Shown here: positions 35,036-47,403 of the stretch, piece by piece
Layout: every line of letters begins with the position of its first letter
Position numbering within the stretch: the first letter of the stretch is position 1
Source of the DNA: Lepas anatifera
Taxonomy: Eukaryota; Arthropoda; Thecostraca; Lepadidae
Length of the DNA stretch: 64,000 nt
Direction of reading: 5' to 3'
Assembly (NCBI GenBank): GCA_034440635.1
Contig: JAOTON010000337.1
Coordinates: 1,613,501-1,677,500 of the forward strand
Made by a program: the position numbers and the translations under genes
The notes under the pieces: generated by a model
What the model saw: the letters and a program-made list of their open reading frames with translations, nothing else
The model's database searches: none
What the model was told of the DNA's origin: nothing

Positions 35036-36060
35036 AATAGTGGGGTATTCTACTACAAATCCACAAAAATATCAAAATAACACCCACATCTCAGATTTTG
35101 ATGACCCTTCATCTAAGGGGCTCTCCTGGGCGGCGGTTCTTGCTGTGGCTTTGTTAGCTACATCTCTCCAGCGGATTCTGAGTTATTTCCTCCGGAAATT
35201 TTTTCGATATAGTGCAAAAACCTATTTTTCCAATAGCCATATCTCCAAAATCAATAATGATATTTATATAACACATACGTCCCCGGAATTCTTAAGAGCT
35301 ACATAATAATGTGGACGAGTCAAAATATAAAATTAAGAAGGAAGACATAAGTTTCCCTGTGACCTAGGTTCAGATCATGTGATTTCATAAAGATGGCACT
35401 AAAAATTTAACGTTTTTTTTAGAAAATTTGAATTTAGGTTATTTGGCTTCTATGCCCACTGGTTTTTCTTCAATTTGTTTAATCTTATTCTGAAATTACT
35501 ACAGCAGGCGCATTATAGCCAAGCATTGCGTACTCTCAATCATCATCGGCTTTGCAATGCGTAAAATGCATGAATTGTTTACAGGTGAACGACGCTGTCT
35601 CAAAAGGACACGCATGCGTAATTCGTTGTGGATTTTATCTAGTTTATGTAAGGATATTGATATATTTACACTATTTCCGTTTTGCAATAACCCTATACTA
35701 TTTCGTTCCATCGGCACTTTTGAAACCCAGCCCTACCCATGAGTAGCATCACTGTTCTCATATTTCTTTTCAAAACCTTTTTGTATGCCCGGGCATAGAG
35801 ATGCCGATTAGGCCATCAAATCACACACGTGTCCTAGCGTATTTGGTCACTCATGGCGAGGGAAGCACCACCACAGCATTTGAACATCACAAGAGCGCGA
35901 AACGGCTGGCGTTGGTACGATTCTTGTCTAGAGAATACCTGTTGCATGCTGCATGATGCTGCTAAAAAGTTAAGATTATTATCCAACGGCTTAAGTAGGA
36001 AATATCAGGCCCTCTGCCGACCATCCCCCGCCGAGCCTATTTGTGGTGAAGCCTCTGCCA
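35036..36060. other. No gene recognised
   Basis: Short frames only. Its right end is the insertion site of the hAT-like element that starts at 36069. Confidence 0.3.
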
Positions 36061-36493
36061 GCGGTGAGCAGAGGTGCAGAAAGTATGCTGGCTGTCACAA
36101 ACTCAATGCGACGTATGCCTCCTCTGTCACACATAGCTGGAAATCATAACTGTATACTTGAATACTATTTCCAATATGCTGAATGTCATCTACCTGTATC
36201 TTACTTTTTGCAGCAGACAAGGTTCAAGCACCAAGCCATTACACCATGAAAGTAGTAAACTGTGTTTTAATTTTTAGATCATGTTTTTGTTTTTGGAATG
36301 AAAATTTCCCATTATGGATCATTGTTTCCAGTATTGGGATCATAACTATTATTGGCAACTCTGATGATGATGATGATTATTAGAGTTTTAGGGCACCGCA
36401 GCTACAAAGGCTATATGCGCCCGTCAGAGTTGTGCTACATCATTTTGGGATTGTCCATATTAACTAAAGTGGCCTAAACAGAGGGTGTGAAAT

Positions 36494-39400
36494 CTAAGAA
36501 TATGTGATGGGGGTATATACTACGTCAAAATGTATTTCTCTCAGATATGATAACACTTTCCCAATGTCTATGGACGCGTCATTGCCTAGAATCTGTCCCA
36601 GCGGAACCGGTGGGAAGAATCGCCGCTGACTTCGCCTCAGTTGGTCGCAGCTGTCAGTAACAGATAAAACATGTTGTACAGTGAGGCGGCTGCCGAAGTG
36701 TGGACAGAGTTTGGGTACGGTATTAGTCAGATAATGTCCGTGTGTACAGTAACAATGACCGATCCTGAGCCTGGTAAGGCTCACTTCCTCCCTTCTATTT
36801 CGTCTGTTGCATGATTCCCAGTGCCCGACTGACGGACGTAGACGTTTCAAGAAACAATATGGTTCTGTTGTCCACCTATTCTGCCACTCAGTGTCTAAGA
36901 GCATTTTGAAGCCTGCCTTCAGGTCTGTGGCCGGGACTCTAAATCGTCGCGACGGGGGGCAACTGTGAGGCCTCTTTGGCAACTCGGTCTACTTTTTCGT
37001 TTCCTGAGATACCGACGTGACTCGGCACCCATAGGAAACGCACATCTGTTCCTCTGGAGGAAATCTTCGTCAGAAGCCTCCGAACTGCCGGTACAAGCCA
37101 GCACTGTTGTGGGTGGTAAGACTGGAGTGCAGAGAGAGAACTAGCAGAGTCAGTAATAATAAGACATCGCTCCTCAGGGAAGCGTCTGATGTGTCTTAGA
37201 ACCCGGAGTATAGCGTAAAGTTCTGTTGTAAAAACTGACACGCTCAGTGGCAGGCTAAAACCTTTGCTTAGTCCTTCACCCACAAAGGCACTACCTGCAC
37301 CGCTTGCACACTTCGAACCGTCGGTATAGAACCTTGTATAATTTACATACGATTCGATTTCTCGCATAGAAAAGTCCAAGAATTCAGAAGGCAGCGTTGA
37401 CGCTTTATTGTGACGCAGTAAACCGAGGTTACATTTAACTGGGGTGAGGCGCCATGGTTCTATGCGCTGTGGTCGTCTTTCGGCGATAGTTTCAAAGTTA
37501 ATGTCGGAGCCCTCTAACCACTGTGATACCCTCACACAAAGTGCCAGAGAGGACGAGGGCCGCGCCATTCTGAGAGGAGATGTCATTGCATCGTCAAAAA
37601 TCCACTTGTAGGTTGGGTGGGACGGATATTGTCGGATTTTGCTGCAGTATGTGATGGCCAGTCGCTTACGTCTCAGGTCTAGCGGCGGTTCATTCGCGTC
37701 TACAAGAAGACGGGCTCTGCGGTAGGTACGGAAAGCTCCTGTGGCGATCCTCACACACGCATGGTGAACGGCGTCCAGTGACTGTTTAACGCTGATCAGG
37801 GCACTGTCGTAAGCAACCGAGCCGTAATCTAAGACAGACCTGATGAGAGCGCGATACAGTCGGAGGAGTGATACTCTGTCAGCACCGTAAGACGTACGGG
37901 ATATCATCTTCAGAACATTCATACGTTTAAAGCATTTGTCTCGTAGCAGTGATATATGAGGGGCGTATGTGAGGCGTTTATCTAGTGTCATACCTAAGAA
38001 CTTGGCCTGTTGCACAACCGGTACCCTTCTGCCATATAAATGGAGGTTAACGTCAGGGCACGATCTACGTCGACAGAAGTGCATGCATACGGTTTTCTCT
38101 GTCGAGAATCTAAAACCGTTCGTCAAACACCACGCAGATAACTGGTCAATGCACATCTGGAGCTGTCTCTGGGCTGATATCGAGGTAGAGGTGCTCAGCC
38201 ACACCGCGAAATCATCGACAAACAGAGATTTTTCTACTGTGGGAGGCAGAACATTGCAAATGTCATTAATTAGGATCCCAAACAAGGTCACACATAAAAC
38301 GCCACCTTGGACTACACCGCTCTCTTGGCAGTATTCTTCTGAGAGGAAGTTACCCACCCTCACTCTGAAGTTTCGTCTCTTCATAAAATTGTCGATAAAG
38401 TAGCCCATGTGGCCCTTGATACCAGCTTTCCGTGTTTTTCTCTAAAATGGCGTGGCGCCAGGCTGTATCATACGCCTTCTCTATGTCAAACAATGCAAAC
38501 ACATGCTGCTTTAAGACGAAAGAACGGCGTACTGATGAGTCCAGAGATACTAGGTGGTCGGTGGTAGAACGTCCTGCGCGGAAGCCACACTGAGTATGAG
38601 AAAAGAATCCAGTGGTTTCCAAGTACCATACAAGTCGTGAGTTCACCATACGTTCTAAAAAGTTTGCAGACGCACGATGTAAGTGAGATAGGTCGGTAAT
38701 GTAACGGGTCGCTACCATCCTTGTCGGGTTTTAAAACCGGGATGATTGTGGCATCTCTCCACGCGTTGGGAAAATCGTGTGTGATGCACATCCAATTAAA
38801 GAAAGCCAGAAGACCAGTGGCGGACCTTTCACTGAGATTTTTGAGCATGTCAATGTGGATGCCGTCGGGACCTGCTGCAGTACTCTTCGCTCGTGAAAGC
38901 GCCGATTGTAGTTCTATCATTTTAAAAGGTTCGTTGAAAGAATACTCGTCAGCTGATCTAAAATTCACAGGGACACGCTCCTTCTGGCGTTTGTGTCGAA
39001 CAAACCTTGGGTCAGTGCATCCTAAGCGCCAACGATCAGCCCAGGCTCTTCCAAAAGCGTTAGCCACCTCCGTAGGGTTCGTTATGGTACCGCCTGGAAC
39101 CGATAGCACTGGCAGGGATATTGCCGAGCTGCGGCCAGAGAGTCGGTGTATTTGTCGCCAGATCGTTGTCAGAGGAGTAAGCCTATTTATTGTATTGATG
39201 TATGTGATCCATGATGTTCGCTTTGCATCTCTAACTGTGCGTCTCGCCACGGCCTTAGCGCGTCGAAACTGTATTAAATTGGTTGTCGTCGGCTGTCTGG
39301 AGAAAATCTTAAAACGGAGCCGTCGCTCTTTAATGGATCGTTTACAATCCGCCGTCCACCACGGGACAGGGATGCGTCGTGGGAGTGGGGACGTCTTAGG

Positions 39401-40280
39401 GATAAACATATCTGCAGAGTTAGTTATCAGACCACGCATTTCCTCCTCATATGCTGTTGCAGTTTTGCCTTCCTCTAGAGCAAAATCAAGGACACAGTCT
39501 GAGGCAAAACCATCCCAGTCCGCCCTACGCAGATTCCATTGCGGTGTTCTCCTACCTGGATGTGGGATCTCGGACAGCAGCCAAATGGGGTAGTGGTCAC
39601 TATTGCACGGATAGGAGTGAGTTCGCCATCTAAAACGGTCCACCAGTGATGATGAGCAAATAGATAAATCGATTGCCGATGTTGTGCCTGACGGCATTGA
39701 AATGTGTGTGGGATGTCCTGTATTTAGAATGCATATATCGAAGCGGTGTATTATTTCTTCCAGGCGTCGACCCCGCCTGTTTGTTCGGGAGCAGCCCCAC
39801 ACTGTATTATATGTGTTGAAGTCGCCTAGAATGATATAATTCGCCGGCAATTGTTGTATTAAATGTATGAGTGCATCCTCTGGGAAAGCCTCGCTGGGAG
39901 GGAAGATATATGGATACAATAGTTGCTTTGAATTGTCCTAAGTCTATGGTTGCTGCTACTGCCTGGAGGCTGGTTCTCAGGCCAAACGAGTGAGATGGAA
40001 CGCTGTAATGAACGAACAGTGCCACTCCACCATGGGCAATTGTCATCGAAGGAACATCATTGCGGTAAGCTTTATAGTGATGTAGCTGGCAAGGCAGATC
40101 TTGTTTAAGTTTGGTTTCTTGTAACGCGACTACAGCGGGGGTCTTCAGAGCTACCAACGCTTGGAGCTCTGTGTGGTTTGCCCTGAAACCTCTCATGTTC
40201 CACTGTAAAATGTATGTCATTGCGTAAAGTACTAGTAAGGTGTGTAAAAGCTGTCCTTGGTTAAAAACCACGCAGTTCAT
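36494..40280 (-). pseudogene. LINE ORF2: endonuclease, reverse transcriptase, RNase H, zinc knuckle
   Basis: It starts at the ATG 40280-40278, overlapping the ORF1 stop. The domain order is APE endonuclease (ILQWNMRGF, ALQETKL, ILGDFN, SDHYP), then RT (HYRPISLTS, FDIEKAYDTAW, VVQGGVLC, catalytic LFVDDF). It continues with RNase H (FYTDGSK, TTELYAI, ITDSASS) and a C-terminal Cys/His region. The RT box reads FVDD where most LINEs have F/YADD. The frame is broken near 39910, 38680, 38430 and 36960, each break equal to one extra base. An RNase H domain places it near the I/R1 groups. It is non-functional as assembled. Confidence 0.9.
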
Positions 40281-40282
40281 TA
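40278..40282 (-). promoter_or_regulatory. TAATG stop-start overlap between LINE ORF1 and ORF2
   Basis: On the - strand ORF1 ends ...SWET with TAA at 40282-40280. ORF2 can start at the ATG 40280-40278, sharing one base. TAATG junctions in some LINEs, such as SART1, are known to support ORF2 translation by termination-reinitiation. Here the use is inferred. Confidence 0.6.
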
Positions 40283-41829
40283 CGTCTCCCAACTTCTCCC
40301 GTCAAACATTTCTGGCTCTTTCCAGGCAACACGGGAGTTCCAGTTTCGCGTCTCTCGCGGAGGGGCATTGCTGTCTCTTGGTGGTGAGCGCCTCATGAAA
40401 ACTGGCCTTTCTGCCATATAGGCGTCGCCTGTATATGACGGCCTCCTATCGTCAGCAGGAGTGGGTCTTCGTATCCGCTGCCTAAGGTCCGTGGAACTCC
40501 TTAGGTCTGCTTGCGCAGGTCCCAAGTTTTCCATGGAACGAGCTCGCTCGGTGAGGTTGTGTTTTATTTGCTGGTGATTTGTTTTCATTGTTACTCTAGG
40601 GATTTCTAGTTGGAGGCCTTTAGTGGACCGGAATGGGTGACCTAGATGTTGTTTTTCGATTGTTTCCGTTGGTTCCGTCCCAGTTTTGTCGTTTGTTGGA
40701 GACGCAAGTCTGCGTTTCTTACTTTGAGTTTTGCTTGTTTGCTTGTTTGTTTTGTTACTTGTTGTTTCTATCTTTTTCTGTGTGTGTGCTCTTTGTGGAT
40801 TTGTGTCTCCAGAACGAGGAGGCATGAGGACAGAGTCTTCTGTTCCCTCCGGCTGCGGGGATGCAGCTGGTGCTTCGACAGATGGCCCTGCCGTGGGTGT
40901 AGAGGGAGATGTCCCATCCGGGTCGGAAGCAGGCATTGGACTTTTGGGGGGCGGAGACTGTGTTGGTGGTGTCAGCTCTCTTGCACGCTTGCCAGATAGC
41001 TCCTGGCATGTCAAGTCATCCGTTTGACAAGCCTGGGAGAGAGACTGGGTGCTGAGGATCTCTGGGTCAGCAGAAGCGGTGCCTATTGCTACATCTCGTG
41101 TTTCTACGGATGTTTGCACTGCCTTGTCACTCGTGGGTGCGCAACTGGTCGTTCCGACCTGCCTACGAGGAAGCATCTCGGCCACCATTGCCACGAACTC
41201 GCGAAGCGAGAGGTCCATGCACTGGGTGATGTTGGAGTCGGTGTTAAGTGACGGAGGGATTTGAGCAGCGGACGGATCTCGGTGAGTGTGGATCGCTTTT
41301 TCTTTGTTTGTTGCCGGCACTAGCGGAGGGTTACCGACCAGGGTGTCTCTGTAGGAGTCGGGACTTTTGTGCTGTGTTTAATGATGTGGTGACTTTTCTA
41401 GAGACTTTCGCTACGTTTGACGCCTTCTTTCTATCTTTCTTTGCTTCGGCTAACTTAGGGCAAGAGCGGTTCCACGCCTCGTGTGCGGCCCCGCAACCAG
41501 CGCATTTCAGTTGACCGACCTCACAGGTGGTGGAGTTGTGACCAAGTTCTGCACACTTGCCACATCGCTCACTCCCTCTGCATCTGCTGGCAATATGGCC
41601 GAACGCCTGGCATCTAAAGCACCGTGTTGGGTTTGGTACAAATGGCCTGACTCTGATCGACATCCATCCGACTCTGACACTTTCTGGCAAGGTTGTTTCT
41701 GAGAAAAAGAAGAAGGAATGTCCCAGTATCACGGTTCTGTCCCTCGCTCCTTCTAGACAGCCTTTTCACGTCCGTGACACCTTGTTCGGTCAGCCCTGCC
41801 AGCACCTCCTCCTCCGAAACATCGCACAA
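40280..41829 (-). pseudogene. LINE ORF1 (gag-like, CCHC zinc knuckles)
   Basis: It has a basic N-terminal part (DVSEEEVLAGLTEQGVTDVK), followed by RCFRCQAFGHIASRCRG, RCGKCAELGHNSTTC and KCAGCGAAHEAWNRSCP. That is the CCHC series of I/Jockey/R1-type ORF1 RNA-binding proteins. A long Pro/Ser/Thr-rich tail ends at FDGRSWET. Frame breaks lie near 41690 (in a T/A run) and between 41330 and 41320, and stops close the N-terminal side near 41890. It would package element RNA if intact. Confidence 0.85.
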
Positions 41830-42098
41830 GTCAACACAACTTACACAGAGAAAAATTTTGACGCTGCTATTCGGTGTAATTCCCCCTTAACGCTTTATTC
41901 GCACCATGGTTACTCAAGACTACTGCCATGGAACACCAGTGAAACGCAGAAACTCTCCTGTGAAAACACGTCGATTATTTTTCGGCGAGTTTTTTCATAT
42001 CGTGAAAGCGTTACTTCAGGCTCAACTGACACCGACTTGACGCCTCCTCTAATATTGAAAGATCATGTCAGCGCCCAAGGAGTGTTGATGGAGTAAAG

Positions 42099-43483
42099 AT
42101 GGCGTCATCCAGTTGCAATGACACTCCCAATACACCTTCTTGTTTCTATCAGCATCACAGAAGCGTCAACACAGCTCGTGCGCGCTCTCCTCCGGTGTTT
42201 TGTCGGTGTCATCGTGGTGCACTGCGCAGGACGCGCGCGCCAAAACGACGCCATTTTTTAGTCGTCAGTTGTCATTGCAAACAGCGAAGAGCGTGGCAGG
42301 AAAATTGTGGTTTTCTACTGCTCATGGTGGTTGAAAGGAATAAAGAGGTGAGACATGTGTTGATTGTTTTCAACTTACAATTTTCTTAAAATCGGAGTGG
42401 ATTCTCTTTTGACTGCCTTTGGTGATAATCAAATACGAAATTTTGCGCTACTGGTTGGCCCTTTCTTTTACCTACCTATCTGTCCTTGCTAACGATGGAG
42501 ATTTTTGCTTCTAAATTTGATATGCCGCTGAAACGTAAGCGTCATCCACCATCCCCTGAATAGTATTTTAGACCAGGGGATGCTTCGGCATTTGTGGTTT
42601 TCTTAACTCGATCCTGTCAGGAAGGGATGGGACTGACTTATCCTATACCCCTCATCATTTTCTAAACGTGTTGGAATAGACTATTGAATCTTTTCAGCTC
42701 CCCTAGTCCGTCCAAAAGATAAATATATTCTATCCGCCGGAAAAAACAAACAGATTTAATGATGCACATATTGTACGATCCTGTATAAATAGCTTTCAAT
42801 AGAACGTTCAAATTATGTTGCAATATAAAAATTTAAGCGCAGTTTTTTCTACTATTTAGTTCAAATGAACAACAAAACAAATTTGGGACAGCAGTTTGGA
42901 ATCGCCTTATAAGAAAAGAAATAACAAATTCGGTGAAGCGAGTATCGGTTTCGCAGTTTCAGAAAATCGATGGAGTAGCGGTAGTGATTTCAACAAGCCA
43001 AGGTAGCGGAAATAGGGGTAGTTTTTTCACAAATTTGGCAGTGGCGCTCACCTCTGGTCAACATCGTTTTGAAAAATATAGGTACTAGTGTGAAAATCCA
43101 TTACCTGTGTAGGGTACCTTTTATAACTGACGTAGTAGGTATATGTAATTCAATTGTGCTACCATTTCAGAAGCCGCACTGAGGATGTCACCGTGGCTGC
43201 TGAACGAAGGGGGCCAGGCATATGTCAAGGATGAGATGCCAGCATACGTGAATACGAAGAGCACGGCCCACGTGTCGTGGTCGAGGGAAAAACCATTGTG
43301 AACTGTGAAACAGCAGACGAAGCCCTTCTGTTCTGGGTTGTCGCGTTCTTCGCTTACTTTCAAAGATACGGCCTCTGCCGGGGAACGTGGCTATTCCTAG
43401 CCCGGTATGCCCTTGGCATCGAAACCCCTGTGGGAGCCCGAGGCCCAAAAGCAAGATCGGGCTCTCGAGGAAGCTGCGCGTTA
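42099..43483 (+). other. Exon-like pair antisense to the LINE, family not recognised
   Basis: A CpG-rich + frame starts at ATG 42099 and runs about 83 codons to a GAG-GTGAGA donor near 42350. A TTTCAG acceptor near 43170 leads to a second open stretch (about 43224-43483) reading GKTIVNCETADEALLFWVVA and then LCRGTWLFLARYALGIETP, followed by TTAG-GTGAGT. The two ORF pieces look protein-like. An upstream stop limits the second. They lie inside the LINE-bounded insertion, so they may be LINE 5' sequence, carried-over host sequence or a nested element. Confidence 0.35.
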
Positions 43484-46113
43484 GGTGAGTCCTATGGGAT
43501 GACAAACTATGTAGCGTTGTTCTGAACATTATTTTCAGGATGATGAAAGGATATTCTGAACAGCGGCAAGAATATGAACACAGTGTTTTGATATGAACAC
43601 AGTATGAACATCATGTTTGGTCACTTGAAATATTCTGTCTGGAAAAGGAAGATAATGTGATAGTCAAATGTGGCAGAATTCTGCCGCAAACGTTGTTTTT
43701 TAGGGGAGGGGAGGGGTTGGGGTCTATAAGCATCAAGTGGTATGAAGACCATTTGCGATGGCAGGAAGTCATACTTCTGGTCTCTGATGACATAAGTTGG
43801 GATCGTTTTTGACGGAAGCTGCTCACAAATGTTTTTTCTACAAAGCAAATAAATGTGTTATTTGCGATATATCGTGTTTTACCGTGATGTGATGCATGGT
43901 GTGCCTTAAAGCAAGCCAGATTATGCAGGTGTAGAAAGTTGGTAATAAGCGAAGTGTACCTAAAGAAGAAGGGTGTACAAAACGCTTATTAGACGAGTCA
44001 GCTGGGCGTTAGAAGGGAATCAGAGCCATTCTTGAACGGAGCTGCAAAGGGGTTGCAAGGTGCTAAGAAAGGTGCCATTGCAGCGTTATCAAAGCGTCAC
44101 TGCAGTGCCACGCTAGAGTCGTGAAGAATTACGACGGTTTTTAAAGAGCGTGAGCGTAGAGTCGCATGGTGCTTTACCCTGACATTTCCCGCGTCAGTGG
44201 ATTTTTAGCGCGCTGTGGGTAGATCGGGCCGGCGTCATGATACGATACGCGGGGCTTCTTTGTAGAGTGCGGACGGAGTTTTTCCTGCGCCAGGGTTAAG
44301 TTAACTCCACGGAAGCTACTCACAGCATGCGACAAATGGGACACTCCAGGAATGGGAGTCATTTTTTCTCTGTGTGTTATCACACCTTTTGGCAACTCTG
44401 ACTGCAGTTTCCCCCAATGACATGCATTTCCCTTTTTGAAGAAGTTTCCATTTTTGGAAGGAGTATTTCCAATTATGGTACATTTCCTCATGATTAAATG
44501 TGGCAGTTATCATGAAAATAATTATTATTGGGAATTAATCTATAAATGGGAGCATACACCTACACACAATTGGGAACCCTGATCACAGCTTCCCCCCACC
44601 ACCACTGAACTTCTATCTCACATATCAACAAAAGGGACAAAAATGTCAATGTCAACATAGGATTTGGATCTACCTAAAATGTGTTGGCAAAGGGGACCTT
44701 AGGTAGCATTTTTATAGACAGATCAAATGCTTAAAATTTGCCTCCCACCCCCAATTATCACCTGCCTGGTCATTCCTTCTTCCAGTAAAAGCTCTGAGGC
44801 AACTACCCTGCATAGATGTGAAATTACATCTATTGGCCTAATAGGTACAGAGGTATTGGAAGTCTCATACCAAAGAAAGATCCAGTGTAGTCAAAATCAT
44901 GCTTTAACTCTATGCAGTTCAGGTCCTGTGTGTTGCTTACCACCACTCGTAGTAAGCAACACACTCCCAACCAGCGTTTTTCCAAGGCTCTTTCTTTCTG
45001 AGATTTTCTGTGATTTCCTGAGATGAGAAGGGGGTCTACTAGGCCCCCTCCAGTGCACCTTAGTGTGTGTTTTAACAATTTGTGGAGGACTGCATTGGCA
45101 CACATTTGCTATCTGTACAATATTGACATGATAATTTGATCATGAAATCTCACCTGAATTACTGTTGTTGCCAGTCTGTTGCTGGCGCCAACTCTCCCAA
45201 CTTCCTCCAGCTCCAAATCTACCTAACCAATCTTGATCTAGGGCACAAATAAGGTAAGGCACAAGCAAGCTAAGGAATGAAAAACCAAGTTTGATACGTG
45301 AAAGTGCATCAGTCTCAAAGTAGCCTACATTCATCTTAGATTAGCCATGGGCAGCACTATTTATTCCGGCTAGTTTTAGCCTGCACTTATTTCAGATATG
45401 CGTAATAAATATGCCCTCAAAAGCAGTGGCTTCCCACCTGTTTACATTTTTTGACAGGCTCTACATCTGGCTCTACATCACATAAACACTTCGAACTTTT
45501 CTTGTCGCTGTTGCGTAACCTAAGTAGAATTGCTGCCCAGCTATATTTATTTTTTCACTCATTTAGTACTTTTCTTAGTAGCTTTTAGGTGTACTTAATA
45601 CTAAATCAAAAAAATAGGGACCGTTAAATCGAAGAGACTCAAACTTAAAATAGAATTAACCTGATAAAATGGAAAGAGAAGTACTTGATAACGTATCTGC
45701 GTTATCGTTAATGCCTTAAATATTCCCACAATCGTCTATTTCTCGAAAAAAATTGACTGTCACATTTCGGGCATCTAGGCGGCAACTTTCTGGCAACTAC
45801 TAACAATCGGCACCATTGGGCTGCATGTTAAAATCTGGCAACTGTGACATGCAGCGGGGGTCCCTCGTTTTAGTAGAAGCTGAACACAGTACCAATATTG
45901 TATCACTGATGGTACGCTGTGCAATTGAAGAACAGACTTGCTAAATTAAAATATTCCCTTCACGTTTCATTCTGTATTTGGAAAATATGTGGTTTGATAT
46001 TGAAAAATAGAGTCAGGATCCCTATTTTGTCACATTTATGCACCTCTATTTTCGTAGATGTGTCACAAACTCCAGTAGCCGAGTTGGCAAGTTTCTGCAC
46101 CTCTGGCGGTGAG

Positions 46114-47403
46114 ATATGAGACGAGGGATTTCAGCGGCGGGTGATAAAAACAAGGGAACAGATATTTGTGAGCCCGTCTTTATTTACCCGAGATACGTGA
46201 GCATCCTCGGTACCAAGACCCTATGTCTATGACGTTGTACACGAGCCAGACGAAATATGGCATGACCCGTACGGAATATGGCAACGCAGAACGGACCATT
46301 GTAGAAAATGAATTATTATTGATATTCTTCTCAAATGAAAAATTTAAGTAGGCTCTTTTTCATGAATTTGCTTACAACTGGCACGAATTAAGCTTACAAG
46401 TCTCTCTTTTAGAGAAGGACTAAGACCGAGTAACAAAACCGCTCTGGGAATCCGGATACACGAGTCGATTGGTTCGTTCCCACGGTTGGTACAGAAATAG
46501 TGCACACTGAGGTTGATCATGCCCCTCAGAAAAGGTTTCATGGGGCACTAACGGTGAAAGGAACTCAACAATTTCACCGGCTTACTCCCATTGATAAGTG
46601 CAATGCAATGATATTTTTTCCAGTATGTCATTCTGTGTTGGTGTGTAATGGATATAACTGATGGAATTCTAAGATTTCAGAGAGTGTATTTAACATGGGA
46701 TATTTGAAGGATATTTATTAATGTTAACCTCATGCTCATACTTTATACAAACCGATCCTATTCTGGATTACTTTATGTAAGATAAACATCAGGCTGGTTT
46801 TAGCCATTGCACAACAATGCCTGCTGAATGCGGGAAAGGGCTAAAAGTCTGGCTCATATCTGGCATAGCGTGATATTTAACACTTGTTTCTTCTACGGTA
46901 ATATATTAGCGTGGTAACTTTTGGGCTGCCTGTTAAAAAAGCTATTTCGGTGAGAGTGTAAGTCTGTTAGTAGCCTCATTACGGATTCGGAGTAGCATTT
47001 TGAACTGAACACCCTATGTCCAGACCAGAACACGTCCATGACACTTTAAGGTCGCTATATGCATATTTTTTAAGTAGTAAAATCCCGTGGCACTTTTACG
47101 CTTTATCCGCGCAACAATGCCTTCTGCAGCTACTTTGTCCGGTTACAATTATGATAAATAGGTAAGGTTACATAAAAATTGGAAATGAGCCAGTTAACAC
47201 GCCTGCAGCAATTTTGCATAATTGTTTAGTTTCCGTGCACAAAGTTGTAAATAATACGACAAATGGTACTTTCAAAAATATCATCGTAGATCTCAAGACT
47301 CACACCAGTTCGCAGAAGAGTACCGCTCAAATAATTGAGATATAAAATAAAAACCATGGGTATTTGATTCAACATACGAAAATCTACCGGGACACCTATA
47401 TCA
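46114..47403. other. No gene recognised
   Basis: Spacer between the two hAT-like copies, outside the mariner-like MITE that begins at 47406. Confidence 0.3.

Larger units (their letters stand above)
36365..44388 (-). mobile_element. I/R1-type LINE insertion with 13-bp target duplication
   Basis: TTGGCAACTCTGA flanks both sides (36352-36364 and 44389-44401) inside the hAT-like element. The other hAT copy at about 49880 shows GCAGTCAGAGTTGCCAA uninterrupted, so this is a true insertion. Read on the - strand, the 3' end carries GCCTTTGTAGCTGCGGTGCC and then an (ATC)n tail, as in I-type LINEs. ORF1 and ORF2 occupy about 41830-36494. The 2.3 kb beyond them towards 44388 is longer than a usual 5' UTR and may include other sequence. 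Confidence 0.85.
36069..46105. mobile_element. 2.0-kb hAT-like element, copy 1, split by a LINE
   Basis: The 14-bp inverted termini CAGAGGTGCAGAAA are flanked by an exact 8-bp duplication, GCGGTGAG (36061-36068 and 46106-46113). Removing the LINE (36365-44388) and one copy of its 13-bp target duplication leaves 2000 bp. That matches the inverted copy at 48174-53320 block by block. No transposase is recognisable, so it is non-autonomous. Confidence 0.9.

Noticed and set aside
44174..45334. Several - strand ORFs mirrored at 48949-49976 as a duplicated gene pair
   Set aside because: They are short frames inside the two inverted copies of the non-coding hAT-like element.
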